DNA of 64,000 bases from Roseburia zhanii (GTDB lineage Bacteria; Bacillota; Clostridia; Lachnospirales; Lachnospiraceae). Shown here one piece after another: positions 7,474 through 16,650 of this stretch. Every line of letters starts with the position of its first letter. Position 1 is the first letter of the stretch. The notes under the pieces were generated by a model, which saw only the letters and a list, made by a program, of their open reading frames with translations, did no database searches and had not been told where the DNA came from. The stretch lies in contig NZ_JACOPH010000014.1 in NCBI RefSeq assembly GCF_014287635.1, positions 1 through 64,000 of the forward strand. Direction: 5' to 3'. A program made the translations under genes and the position numbers.

Positions 7474-8457
7474 ATGGAAGGAAGATTTACAGAGGAGGAA
7501 CTTGCCATAGCAAAGAGCGTAGACCTCTGTGCTGTTGCAGAAAGCCTCGGTTATACTGTAAAGAAGATTGGAAAATATCACACCTTAAAGGAAATGGACT
7601 CAATCCGTATCTATGACAGAAGCCACTGGTACAGATGGTCAAGGCAGTTTGATAAGGGAAACAATGGCGGCTCACAGATAGACTTCCTGCGTGTATTTGG
7701 CGGAATGAGTGTAAAAGAAGCTGTATTCTGGCTCTTGGATTTTGCTGGATACCGAAGAATTGAAAGCACTGCAAAGCAGCCGCTTGTTCATCAGGTCACA
7801 AAGAAACAGCAAGAGGAAAGAAGGCCTTTTGTGCTTCCGCAGCCAGCAGGGGATAATTCCTACCTGATATCCTATCTTAACAATGAGCGTGGAATCAGTA
7901 AGGCAGTGATAGAACTGTTTTTAAAGGAAAATCTCATATATGAGAGCAGGCATTATCACAACATTGTCTTTAAAGGAAATGACAAGAATGGAGTAACCAG
8001 ATTTGCAAGTATGCGTGGTGTATTTGATAAACAGGGAAAACCATTCAAGTGTGATGTGGAGGGGAATGATAAGAACTATGGATTTAATGTGGTGAATGTA
8101 AACAGTACAGAGCTTGTTGTATTCGAGGCAGCAATCGACCTTATGAGCTATGTGGATATATTTGCCGACCATGAATCAAATAAGCTGGCTCTTGGAATGC
8201 TTGCAGATGCCCCGCTTGAAACTTTTCTTAGGGAACACCCACAGATTTCTTTTATCCGTTTCTGCCTTGATGGGGATTCACCGGGCAGAAAAGCAGCCGC
8301 AGAACTTATGGAAAAATACTATGGATTGGGCTATGAGATTAAGGACTGTCCGCCACCAGCAGGCTATAAGGATTACAATGAATGGCTTGTTGCAACAAAA
8401 CTTAATCTTGCAGATGAGAAAAAGGAGCAGATGACCATAGCCGGACAGTGCCATTAA
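7474..8457 (+). CDS. DUF3991/TOPRIM primase-like protein
   Basis: A 327-residue protein. The N-terminal part resembles the CHC2-type domain of DnaG-like primases without an obvious Cys/His zinc site (GGSQIDFLRVFGGMSVKEAV). It is followed by a DUF3991 segment (YLNNERGISKAVIELFLKEN), then a TOPRIM domain with the acidic residue in VFEAAIDLMS and the DxD in FCLDGDSPGR. Proteins of this plan are thought to prime DNA synthesis on the strand received in conjugation. Start ATG at 7474 has AAGGTGAG upstream. Confidence 0.85.
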   Translation: MEGRFTEEELAIAKSVDLCAVAESLGYTVKKIGKYHTLKEMDSIRIYDRSHWYRWSRQFDKGNNGGSQIDFLRVFGGMSVKEAVFWLLDFAGYRRIESTAKQPLVHQVTKKQQEERRPFVLPQPAGDNSYLISYLNNERGISKAVIELFLKENLIYESRHYHNIVFKGNDKNGVTRFASMRGVFDKQGKPFKCDVEGNDKNYGFNVVNVNSTELVVFEAAIDLMSYVDIFADHESNKLALGMLADAPLETFLREHPQISFIRFCLDGDSPGRKAAAELMEKYYGLGYEIKDCPPPAGYKDYNEWLVATKLNLADEKKEQMTIAGQCH

Positions 8458-8459
8458 AA

Positions 8460-8548
8460 AGTGGTGGTAAAAAGCAGTGGTTTTTACGGAAAATGGTGGA
8501 ACAATGCGGTGGTTTTTTCAAAAAGTGATAGAACAAAGTACCACCACT
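8460..8548 (+). other. Inverted repeats closing a non-coding stretch
   Basis: AGTGGTGGTA (8460-8469) and TACCACCACT (8539-8548) are perfect inverted copies. Inside, GTAAAAA and TTTTTAC (8467-8473, 8481-8487) can form a competing small stem, and TGGTGG motifs repeat. Together with the next entry this makes an approximately 200-base structured intergenic region. Confidence 0.5.
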
Positions 8549-8566
8549 CTATATTTTGCAGGGGTA

Positions 8567-8655
8567 TTAGGGGAATGTTCCCCTAACTAGATGGCATTAG
8601 GACAGAGATGTCTCTAATGCGTATCTAGCAGTCGCCGGGGACTTACCGGTGACTG
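8567..8655 (+). other. Three abutting hairpins, candidate oriT or structured RNA
   Basis: Stem 1 is TTAGGGGAA-TG-TTCCCCTAA (8567-8586). Stem 2 pairs CTAGATGGCATTAG with CTAATGCGTATCTAG (8587-8628) and is capped by GACA-GAGA-TGTC. Stem 3 pairs CAGTCGCCGG with CCGGTGACTG (8629-8655). They follow without a gap. The position, upstream of the second MobC/relaxase pair, fits an oriT; the GAGA cap and length would also fit an RNA. Confidence 0.5.
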
Positions 8656-8699
8656 GAGCCATAGTGAATATCTACGAAACACGGATAAGGAGGTGCAAG

Positions 8700-9230
8700 G
8701 TGGCAGAGAACAGGGAAATAACACTTTTTTCAGAACCAGAGGAACTGATTGCCTGGGCAGAAGTATATGATAAGCAAATCAACCCTTCGATAGAAGATGC
8801 TGCACTTCTTCTTAATTATATGGAAGGACATGATTATGCAATCGGAACGGATGCAGAGGGGAAGATGTACAGACAGGATATGGCAGAGGAAAACGGTGAG
8901 ATAGAGCCATTTCCGATAGATGATGTGATTGATAAGGTGTGTGAGTGGAATTATGATCTGATACTTCACGCAGAGGCAAAGAAAGATGATCCGAAAGATT
9001 TTCAGGAATATTGCGAATTTCAGGAAAAGTATGACAGTTTAAAGGCAGATGAGAGTGTGTTAGACCGATTATTTGATAAAACCAGTCATGCAAAGGAGAT
9101 TGATGCTGTTGCAACGGCACTGGTGGAAGCGTTTATCAGTAATCTGGAGGGCAAGGGTGATTTGGAAAAGGCGGCAGCCACGATAGCACAAGGAATAAAG
9201 GATTACAGTACAGATAAGAGGGGAAGGTGA
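8700..9230 (+). CDS. Hypothetical acidic protein of the conjugative module
   Basis: A 176-residue soluble acidic protein starting at GTG 8700 with AAGGAGG 9-11 bases upstream; the frame is open to 8649 but that start lies inside hairpin 3. The first part (LFSEPEELIAWAEVYD, DAALLLNYMEGHDYAIG) and the second, helical part (IDAVATALVEAFISNLEG) show no motif I can name. It ends 4 bp before mobC, so it belongs to the relaxosome operon. Function unknown. Confidence 0.65.
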   Translation: MAENREITLFSEPEELIAWAEVYDKQINPSIEDAALLLNYMEGHDYAIGTDAEGKMYRQDMAEENGEIEPFPIDDVIDKVCEWNYDLILHAEAKKDDPKDFQEYCEFQEKYDSLKADESVLDRLFDKTSHAKEIDAVATALVEAFISNLEGKGDLEKAAATIAQGIKDYSTDKRGR

Positions 9231-9234
9231 GCGT

Positions 9235-9567
9235 ATGGCAGATAAAATCCACTGTATCAGGAAAACGCTCCGTCTTATGCCGCAGGAGGCAGAACTGCTT
9301 GCAAAAAAGGCAGAGGAGAGCGGAATGTGTGAAGCAGATTATTTAAGACTGCTCATCAGCCAGAAACCGAATGATTACCCGGAAGTCAGGAAACTCTTAA
9401 AAGAGCTTATCAATGAAGTGAACCGTATTGGAATCAATATCAATCAGATCGTATTCAATAACAATGCAGGACTTTATTCCAAAGAGGATAAAACACAGCT
9501 TGTTGCCTATATGCGTAAACTGAACAAGAAAGTAAATGAGGCGGTGGTGCAGATTGGCAATCAGTAA
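9235..9567 (+). CDS. MobC-like relaxosome accessory protein (second set)
   Basis: A 110-residue protein with the MobC pattern: basic front with strand IRKTLRLMPQEAELL, helix SGMCEADYLRLLIS, and C-terminal EVNRIGININQIVFNNN. It should bind the oriT and recruit the relaxase encoded next, whose start lies inside its last codons (14-base overlap). Ribosome binding site GGGAAGGTGAG. It differs clearly from the MobC at 2878-3228, so the two sets are not recent duplicates. Confidence 0.85.
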   Translation: MADKIHCIRKTLRLMPQEAELLAKKAEESGMCEADYLRLLISQKPNDYPEVRKLLKELINEVNRIGININQIVFNNNAGLYSKEDKTQLVAYMRKLNKKVNEAVVQIGNQ

Positions 9568-11002
9568 AATCCTTAATATGAAAGACTGTGGCGGGCATTT
9601 TCACGGAAAACATTTAAAGCGGGCACTTGATTATGTGATGAACCCGGACAAAACACAGGATGGCAGACTGGTGGGTGCAATAAACTGTCAGGTCGATACC
9701 GCATTTGAGCAGATGAAGGAAACCAAGCGTAATTTTGGAAAGATTGATAAGCGTCAGGGGTATCATATCATACTTTCCTTTAAGGAAAATGAGGTAAATC
9801 CGGATACGGCATTTGAAATTACACAGAAATTTGTGGAGGAATATCTTGGTAAGTCATACGAAGCGGTGTTTGTGGTACACGATAATACAGCCCATGTTCA
9901 TTCCCATATCGTATTTAACAGCGTGAGTTTTGTGGACGGCAAAAAGTACCGTTACGAAAAAGGGGACTGGGCAAAGTATATCCAGCCTATCACGAACAGG
10001 CTGTGTCAGGAATATGGACTCTCCATTATTGATGTGGATGATGAGAAAAAGGAGAGGCAGCACGAAAGCTATAAGGAATGGAGTGAGTACAGGGAGGGTA
10101 ATTTTGTATGGTCCGATATGATAAAAAGAGACTTGGATGCCTGTATTTTGCAGGCGAAGGACTATGAGGAATTTCTCGAACTGCTGTCTGAAAAGGGATA
10201 CCAGATAAAGCAGGGAAAACATCTGGCAATCAAGCCACAGGGTATGACAAGGTTCAGAAGGTGCAAATCTCTTGGGGATATGTATTGTGAGGAAGCAATC
10301 CGGGACAGGATTGTAAAAGAGGATATTGCGTTTTATAAGAGTAAACAGGATATACCGAAAGTTTCCATTGTAAAGTGCAGAGTTAAAAGATACCGCAGGG
10401 CAGGCTTGTCAGGACTTCAGAAAAAGCATTATGCGAAGCTGTACCGGGTGGGAAAACTCAAAAAAAGACCATACAGTCAGGTATGGAAGTACAGGGAGGA
10501 TATCCGTAAAATGCATAAGCTGCAGGAACAGTATTTGTTCCTTGCAAGGCATAATATCCATTCAGCAGAAGAACTTGTGGGGACGATAGCTTCTCTTACG
10601 GATAAGAAAAAAGAGACTTCGGCAGAAAAGAGCCGGATTTATAAAGCAAGGGAAAGGAGCAGGGAACTTTTTACTGCGGCTGATGAGATGGAAAACTTAA
10701 AGCCAGCAGAGCAGTCATACAGGCTTGGGGATACCTTCTTTGAAGATGAGCATAGGAAGTGGGTGGCACTGGAGCAGGAATTACAGGCACAGGGATATGC
10801 GCTTGAGGAAGTGCAGGCTTTAAGAAGACATTACAAAGAGGAGTATTCAGAAGTGTGTGCGAAAGAAAAGGTTGTATTCAGGGAACTGAATACGGGTAAG
10901 GCAATATTAAACAGCATGATTCCGGACAGTATTTCAGATGGAAGAAAGACAGAATACAACAGGGAGATTATAAGAGACAGAAAAGAGCAGCCAGTAAGAT
11001 AG
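9554..11002 (+). CDS. Relaxase of the conjugative module (second set)
   Basis: A 482-residue relaxase from the TTG at 9554 (an ATG 18 bases earlier is also in frame). The family typically begins with AISKILNMKDCG, which favours the TTG. Early motif HFHGKHLKRALDYVMNPDKT, then the histidine triad in HDNTAHVHSHIVFN near residue 120 with conserved aromatic context. The C-terminal third is a charged coiled coil. It overlaps mobC and is followed 30 bp later by the next operon gene. It is the likely relaxase for transfer of the whole element through the type IV system encoded downstream. Confidence 0.85.
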   Translation: MAISKILNMKDCGGHFHGKHLKRALDYVMNPDKTQDGRLVGAINCQVDTAFEQMKETKRNFGKIDKRQGYHIILSFKENEVNPDTAFEITQKFVEEYLGKSYEAVFVVHDNTAHVHSHIVFNSVSFVDGKKYRYEKGDWAKYIQPITNRLCQEYGLSIIDVDDEKKERQHESYKEWSEYREGNFVWSDMIKRDLDACILQAKDYEEFLELLSEKGYQIKQGKHLAIKPQGMTRFRRCKSLGDMYCEEAIRDRIVKEDIAFYKSKQDIPKVSIVKCRVKRYRRAGLSGLQKKHYAKLYRVGKLKKRPYSQVWKYREDIRKMHKLQEQYLFLARHNIHSAEELVGTIASLTDKKKETSAEKSRIYKARERSRELFTAADEMENLKPAEQSYRLGDTFFEDEHRKWVALEQELQAQGYALEEVQALRRHYKEEYSEVCAKEKVVFRELNTGKAILNSMIPDSISDGRKTEYNREIIRDRKEQPVR

Positions 11003-11032
11003 GCTGTTTTTTTGCGCAGTTAGGAGGAGCAT

Positions 11033-12226
11033 ATGGAACAAAATCTGAATGACAAGCCGTTAAGCAATATGCAGATTGCCAGATATATTGAGTCATTGAG
11101 AAAAGAAATGAATTTCGATGATGAGGTGTACGGGCTTGTAAAAAGTGATCTTGAGGATGGACTTACGCAGGAGCAGACGGAAAAGTATCTGGATAAGAAT
11201 TTTAACATTGGACAGATGAGAGTGTTATCGGAAGGTCTGCATAAGGAGATTCCGGAGGAACTTTTTAATATCCTTCACAATAATAAGCTCTCCGGCAATC
11301 AGATGAAGGTATCACTGGAATTTTATGAAAAGGGAGTTGCGGTTGAAACCATACAGGAAGCTGTGGCAAGGGGAGAGAAGCCCGTTGTGATGAGAAGATT
11401 ATATGAAGAAGTTCTGGCACAGCTTTCAAAGGCTGCGGAGCAGTATACGCAGGACTCAGAGTATGTGAAAGAACTGATTGCACAGATGGAAATGGTAGTG
11501 GAGAAAATCAACTATCAGGAGGAAAGATACGATGCCCTTAATAAAAAATTATCCGATGTTGAAGTATTAAAGGAAGATAAGGAAGTCACGGAAAGGCTTG
11601 TAAAGGAAAATGAGGATAAGGATGGAATTATCATCCATCAGCAGGATGAACTTAATAAGGCAAGCAGCACGATTGCAAGATTAAGAGATAGCATTGAGCA
11701 TAAGGACAAGGAGATGGAGCGTATGAGAGACAGGATAGAATCTCTTGAGGATAAGATTATGAGTGCGGCATCTGATGATCAGAAGGTTGCGGAAAAAGAG
11801 GAAAAGGCTGGACCGTCAGAGGTTTTGGCAGCTACTGATAATAAGGAAACAGTGAAAACACTTGCAGATTCACAGGCAGTGCCACCTATGTACAATGGAA
11901 TACCCGTGTATTATCAGATACCTGTTACGGACTCTGCCGGGCGTGTAATCCAGCATCTTCCAGTTGAGCGTACAGAAAGAAAATCAAATGGCGGCATTGC
12001 GGCACTTTTTGCCAGATTTTCATTCAAAAAGAAGTCAAGAGCTGACATTGTAAAGCTGGTTGCAAGCGGTGATCTTGTGCCTGCACAGCTTGTCCAGATA
12101 AAAAGTGCCATAGAAAAGGGACTGACAGAAGGGCAGCTTGTGGAACTTATCAATAATAATGTCTCAGCGGAAAAGATGAAAGAGATTATTGAGATTGCCG
12201 TGCTTGAAAACAGTATGGCAGGTTAG
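11033..12226 (+). CDS. Coiled-coil hypothetical protein
   Basis: A 397-residue protein. Residues 1-120 contain repeating short helices of the kind LTQEQTEKYLDKNFN and LSGNQMKVSLEFYEKG (clusters of about 25 residues). Residues 125-250 form a long coiled coil rich in Lys/Glu/Asp, followed by a linker with PPMYNGIPVYYQIPV and a last helical unit LVPAQLVQIKSAIEKGLTEG. The first and last units look related, so an internal repeat is likely. Strong site AGGAGG. Conserved position between relaxase and PcfB suggests a relaxosome or transfer role; function unknown. Confidence 0.7.
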   Translation: MEQNLNDKPLSNMQIARYIESLRKEMNFDDEVYGLVKSDLEDGLTQEQTEKYLDKNFNIGQMRVLSEGLHKEIPEELFNILHNNKLSGNQMKVSLEFYEKGVAVETIQEAVARGEKPVVMRRLYEEVLAQLSKAAEQYTQDSEYVKELIAQMEMVVEKINYQEERYDALNKKLSDVEVLKEDKEVTERLVKENEDKDGIIIHQQDELNKASSTIARLRDSIEHKDKEMERMRDRIESLEDKIMSAASDDQKVAEKEEKAGPSEVLAATDNKETVKTLADSQAVPPMYNGIPVYYQIPVTDSAGRVIQHLPVERTERKSNGGIAALFARFSFKKKSRADIVKLVASGDLVPAQLVQIKSAIEKGLTEGQLVELINNNVSAEKMKEIIEIAVLENSMAG

Positions 12227-12235
12227 GAGGTACTT

Positions 12236-12640
12236 ATGAATTTAGCAGTAGTCAATGAGGCGGTAACAGGGATGAACGGTGTGGAACACGAGTTCACGGA
12301 AGAAGAAAAAAACTTTGTGGTGCAGTTTGCTTTCCGAAGCGGCAGTAAGGAAGATACGATTTCCCTGATCGAAGCTCTGGCACATTCCACGGATAAGGTA
12401 CAGTCCGAGGAGATTATGGTCACATACAGGTCAAAGTACGATATAAAGCCTGCGTGGGTGGAACAGGTCGAAAACCTGCTTGTGGCACTTGAGATGTACC
12501 GGATAGAGGAGGAAAAAGCAATCAGTCATCTGTCTGATATTTTAACAGCATATGGCATTGATGTTTCAGTAGAGGAAATCCGCAGTACAAAGGCGGAAGA
12601 AATAAGGACAACAATAAGAGAGAAAGCGGAGGTGCGATAA
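12236..12640 (+). CDS. Hypothetical protein next to PcfB
   Basis: A 134-residue acidic, helical protein (EEEKNFVVQFAFRSGSKEDT, then VENLLVALEMYRIEEEKAIS) with an AGGAGG site. Its stop codon shares a base with the start of the PcfB gene (TAATG), so the two are translationally coupled. No recognisable domain. Confidence 0.65.
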   Translation: MNLAVVNEAVTGMNGVEHEFTEEEKNFVVQFAFRSGSKEDTISLIEALAHSTDKVQSEEIMVTYRSKYDIKPAWVEQVENLLVALEMYRIEEEKAISHLSDILTAYGIDVSVEEIRSTKAEEIRTTIREKAEVR

Positions 12641-13758
12641 TGGCAGAGGAAATTCAGGAAGCGGTACAGATTATCCGTGTCGCATATGACGGGATAGAGA
12701 TTGCTATGAAAGTAGGCAGTGGCGGTATTGCCGCCATGCAGAAGGCAATCGACTTTTTAAAGGGGATGCTTGATTATGAAAAGTCGTTGGGAAAAACATC
12801 TATGAGAAAGCTGCTCTTAAAGGGCGGGGATTTGCAGGTATTGCAGTTTAAAACGGAAGATATGAGAAAGGTTGAGAGAATGGCAAAGAAATACGGAATC
12901 CTGTATTCGGTTCTTCCAGACTGTAACAAGACAGACGGTATGAGTGAGGTCATCTTTCATACAGAGGCAGTTCCCCGTGTGAATATGATGATACAGAAGC
13001 TGAAATTTGGCAGGATTGCCACCTTTGATGACTATCTGAAGAATGGAGATGAAAAGTCCCTCGGCAAGCTGATGGATTTTTTGAGAAAACAGCAGGGAAA
13101 CGAGAAAAGCCACACGGTAGAAGGGGATAAGGTAAATTCTGCCATAGACGGACTCATTGAAAAAGTGGGAATGTTTGCTATGGAAAAACAGGCTATCAGT
13201 GTGGATCAGGTCAAGGAGAATTTCAGCATCAATGGGGAGCAGGCAGAAAATGTAATAAAACAGCTTGAGACAATCGGGGTGCTTGGCGGCAGGAGTGAGG
13301 ATGGTACACACAAGGTAATGATGGATAAGGAGGCTTTCACTAACAGGATCAGAGGGTATCAGAGCCTTGCGGACAGAATGAGGGCAATATCTGCCTCAAA
13401 AAATACGAACCTGTCAGATGTTACGATCAGTAAGAAACTTATTGCAGAAGAAAACGACCATGCAGTAAAGACCAGAGTTCCGGGAACATGGGGAAAAGAT
13501 GTCAGATATGTGTGGCTGCATAAGGATAACGTTATGGATATCCATAATGGAAAGACAATGCTCACATTCCTTGATACCAGAAAAGATTACAAACTCTATG
13601 ATGAGCAGAACCGTGTGGTAACTACGAAAAAGGGAGACGAACTTTATACGCATTATGATAAGGTAGAATCATCTGTCAGGGAGCGATATGAAAAGGTTCA
13701 GAAAGAGCAGAAAAAGACCACAAAGAAGAAAACGGTTACTACCAGAAAAGAGAGGTAG
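12640..13758 (+). CDS. PcfB/DUF3801-type conjugation protein
   Basis: A 372-residue protein resembling the PcfB family, the factor that helps the coupling protein recognise the relaxosome in Gram-positive conjugation (known from enterococcal pCF10). The DUF3801 core shows MRKLLLKGGDLQVLQFKTED and the AKKYGILYSVLPDCNKTDG strand-turn. A DNA-binding-like helical region and a Lys/Thr-rich tail (KKTTKKKTVTTRKER) follow. It lies directly before the VirD4-like gene, the expected order. Confidence 0.8.
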   Translation: MAEEIQEAVQIIRVAYDGIEIAMKVGSGGIAAMQKAIDFLKGMLDYEKSLGKTSMRKLLLKGGDLQVLQFKTEDMRKVERMAKKYGILYSVLPDCNKTDGMSEVIFHTEAVPRVNMMIQKLKFGRIATFDDYLKNGDEKSLGKLMDFLRKQQGNEKSHTVEGDKVNSAIDGLIEKVGMFAMEKQAISVDQVKENFSINGEQAENVIKQLETIGVLGGRSEDGTHKVMMDKEAFTNRIRGYQSLADRMRAISASKNTNLSDVTISKKLIAEENDHAVKTRVPGTWGKDVRYVWLHKDNVMDIHNGKTMLTFLDTRKDYKLYDEQNRVVTTKKGDELYTHYDKVESSVRERYEKVQKEQKKTTKKKTVTTRKER

Positions 13759-13764
13759 GAGCCT

Positions 13765-15942
13765 ATGCAGACAACGAAGAAAAAACCGTCACTGATATTT
13801 ATTTTAGTGGGTGCAGTGTTATCCGGGTATCTTGGTTATCTGATAAATGGTGCATGGACAGAAGGGATTGCCTTTAATGACTTTATGAACAGGTTCAATG
13901 AAGTGTGTGCAGTTCCTTTTGCCAATTATTACAATTCAAATACAGTAAACGCAGTAGCCATTGCATTATGTATCTATGCAATGGCTATTATTATGTATTA
14001 CACCAGCCAGAGAAACTATATGCCCGGCAAAGAATATGGTACAGCAAGATTTGAAAATCCGAAGCAGGTCAATAAGATACTGGCGGATAAAGATGAGAAT
14101 TTCAACCGGATACTCAGCCAGAATGTGAAAATGTCGCTGGATTTCCGAAGGCTGAAGCTCAATGGAAATATTCTTATCTGTGGAGGTTCCGGTGCAGGAA
14201 AGACATTTTATGAAGTAAAACCGAATCTTATGCAGATGCCACATAGCTGTTCGTTTATCTGTACTGATCCGAAAGGAGAGATATTAAGAAGCTGCGGGCA
14301 GATGTTAAAGGATAACGGGTACAATGTAAAAGTCATCAATCTTTTGGAGATGGATAAATCAGACTGTTACAATCCATTTTCCTATATCAGAGAGGAAACT
14401 GATGTGGTGAAGCTGATTACCAATCTTATCAGTAATACCACACCAAAAGGCTCAACGCCGAGTGATCCGTTCTGGGAGAAAGCAGAAGGCTTGTTTTTAC
14501 AGGCAATTTTCTATTATGTGTGGCTGGAGGTGCAGCCTGCAAAGCGAAACTTTGAGACAGTTTTGAAGCTGCTTGGAGAAGCAGAGGTTAAGGAACCGGG
14601 AAAGGCTTCAAAGCTGGATGTCCGTATGAAGTTTCTGGAGGAGAGTTCGCCGCTTGGAGCAAATCACCCTGCGGTCAAACAGTACAACAAATGTATGAGA
14701 GGTGCGGGCGATACAGTTCGTTCTATTATTATCAGTGCAAACTCAAGACTTGCATTTCTTGAAAATAAGCAGGTTTTACGACTGCTCTCCAAAGATGAGT
14801 TAAATTTGTCTGATATCGGTATTGGAGTAAATGGAGATGGGGAGACAAAGACAGCACTGTTTTGTGTAATCCCGGATAGTGATAAATCCTATAACTTCAT
14901 TATCGGTATGTTATACACACAGATATTTCAGGAATTGTACTATCAGGCAGACTTTAACTGTGGTGGCAGACTGCCGATCCATGTAACCTTTATGTTAGAC
15001 GAATTTGCGAATGTCGCATTGCCAGATGACTTCTGTTCGTTGTTATCGACAATGCGAAGCAGGGAGATTTCAAGTATTATCATCATTCAGAACTTTGCCC
15101 AGTTAAAGGCACTTTTTAAAGATACTTGGGAAACAATCCCCGGCAACTGCGATACTTTCATCTATCTTGGAGGCAATGAGCAGAGTACACACAAGTATGT
15201 CTCGGAGCTTTTGGGCAAGGGGACAATTGATAAAAAATCAAGCGGTGAGACAAAGGGCAGACAGGGAAGCTCATCAAGAAATTATGATGTTTTAGGCAGG
15301 GAACTGTTTACACCCGATGAGGTCAGAAAGCTGGATAATAAGAAATGTATTATTTTTATCCGTGGTTTTGATCCGATAATGGACAATAAGTATATTCCAT
15401 TCCGACACCCGATGTTTAATCAGACAGCGGACGGAAAAGGAAAAGCGTATGTTCATAATACACAGGGAGCAGACCGTATCATCGGACCACCATTTGAGAT
15501 TTTATCGGAAAAAGCCGTTAAGCATTATGAAAAAATGAAGGATAAGGGAGAGAATGTGTATATTGATACACTGACCTATGAGCAGTTTATGATGCTTGGA
15601 GATGCGGAACTGAACAGAAGATTTTCTATGCAGGACGAGGCAGAGCAAAAAGCAAAAATTGACAGGGAGCAGGCAAATGAGCTTGAATATGCCGATGAAT
15701 CGCAGAAAGAGAAGGACTCAGACAACAGTGGAGGAGGACAGCCGGTAAGAAATCCTGAGAGGGAGAAGCCGAAGTGGGAGGATACGATCACAAACCGAAT
15801 GATGCACTGGTCATATACAGCGGAGCAGAAAGAGGAAGTGAAGAAAGCACTTGCGGCAGGTGTTCCGAAAGCAACGATTCTTACTTATTTCTATCCGGAA
15901 GTGACGGTGGAGAAGATGAGTTCATATCGGAAGAATCAGTAA
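13765..15942 (+). CDS. VirD4-like coupling protein, CD1115 type
   Basis: A 725-residue type IV coupling ATPase that links the relaxosome to the transfer channel. Two N-terminal membrane segments (about residues 8-25 and 55-75) precede the Walker A motif GGSGAGKT (about 140-147). Walker B is FMLDEFAN (about 408-415), and a further conserved block is IIIIQNFAQLKALF. The C-terminal tail (after about 600) is acidic and charged, with a small helical end domain. Start has AGGAG 9 bases upstream. All motifs are intact, so transfer competence is plausible. Confidence 0.92.
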   Translation: MQTTKKKPSLIFILVGAVLSGYLGYLINGAWTEGIAFNDFMNRFNEVCAVPFANYYNSNTVNAVAIALCIYAMAIIMYYTSQRNYMPGKEYGTARFENPKQVNKILADKDENFNRILSQNVKMSLDFRRLKLNGNILICGGSGAGKTFYEVKPNLMQMPHSCSFICTDPKGEILRSCGQMLKDNGYNVKVINLLEMDKSDCYNPFSYIREETDVVKLITNLISNTTPKGSTPSDPFWEKAEGLFLQAIFYYVWLEVQPAKRNFETVLKLLGEAEVKEPGKASKLDVRMKFLEESSPLGANHPAVKQYNKCMRGAGDTVRSIIISANSRLAFLENKQVLRLLSKDELNLSDIGIGVNGDGETKTALFCVIPDSDKSYNFIIGMLYTQIFQELYYQADFNCGGRLPIHVTFMLDEFANVALPDDFCSLLSTMRSREISSIIIIQNFAQLKALFKDTWETIPGNCDTFIYLGGNEQSTHKYVSELLGKGTIDKKSSGETKGRQGSSSRNYDVLGRELFTPDEVRKLDNKKCIIFIRGFDPIMDNKYIPFRHPMFNQTADGKGKAYVHNTQGADRIIGPPFEILSEKAVKHYEKMKDKGENVYIDTLTYEQFMMLGDAELNRRFSMQDEAEQKAKIDREQANELEYADESQKEKDSDNSGGGQPVRNPEREKPKWEDTITNRMMHWSYTAEQKEEVKKALAAGVPKATILTYFYPEVTVEKMSSYRKNQ

Positions 15943-16032
15943 AGGCGTCGCATAGGCACAGGAACTGTGGTATAATGTGCCTATGCGGAATGAAAGAGTT
16001 TCGTAAATTGGGAATTGTATGGTGGTACTTTA

Positions 16033-16554
16033 ATGGAAAAGAAAGATTTTTTGTATACAGTGATTCTAACAACAACAGTATTTGCAGCTCTTATAACATC
16101 GATAGCGAATATAATAATTTCTTTGATAAATAGTTATAGATTAAAACATATTGAAGAACAAAAAAAGTTAAATGAAATTGATAAATATCGATATAGCAGG
16201 TTGCATGAAATACTAATAAATTGGCATAAATATGATTCTGAAATCAAAGGAGAAACAGACAGTGAAATAGCATTTTATAGATTGCTTAATCAATTTATGG
16301 ACGATTTGGGGCGTTATGAAATTGCAAAACCGTTACTCGATGCGGGCTATACTGAAGAATTGGAAAACAAAAAAATAGAATGTGAAAATTTACTAAATAA
16401 TTTAGTTGAAGCTGAGGCACCAGATGGTACACATACAAAGGATTTTCCAATCATAAGAGAAAAATATTTTGCAAGTGGACAAGAGTTCTCGAAATTATTA
16501 AAAAATGCCATTAATAGTCAACTTGAATCATTATTAAGAAAAAGCAATATATGA
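16033..16554 (+). CDS. Membrane-anchored hypothetical protein inserted in the transfer operon
   Basis: A 173-residue protein from the ATG at 16033. Residues 8-30 form one membrane helix (YTVILTTTVFAALITSIANI), then a helical cytosolic domain (EIAFYRLLNQFMDDLGRYEI, FSKLLKNAINSQLESLL). The gene is clearly richer in A+T than its neighbours and is followed by its own terminator, so it looks like an acquired unit between the coupling protein and the pilin. Candidates are an entry-exclusion or defence protein, but nothing in the sequence decides this. The ribosome binding site is weak. Confidence 0.6.
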   Translation: MEKKDFLYTVILTTTVFAALITSIANIIISLINSYRLKHIEEQKKLNEIDKYRYSRLHEILINWHKYDSEIKGETDSEIAFYRLLNQFMDDLGRYEIAKPLLDAGYTEELENKKIECENLLNNLVEAEAPDGTHTKDFPIIREKYFASGQEFSKLLKNAINSQLESLLRKSNI

Positions 16555-16603
16555 TAATTATAGCTTTGTCATTCTTGTAAATGACTTAATATTTAATTCA
16601 CAC

Positions 16604-16639
16604 AGCACTTTAGCCAATTATGGTTAAGGTGCTTTTTTT
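16604..16639 (+). terminator. Terminator after the inserted membrane-protein gene
   Basis: AGCACTTTAGCC pairs with GGTTAAGGTGCT (two G-T pairs) and runs into seven T. Confidence 0.75.
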
Positions 16640-16650
16640 GTACCTTGAAA

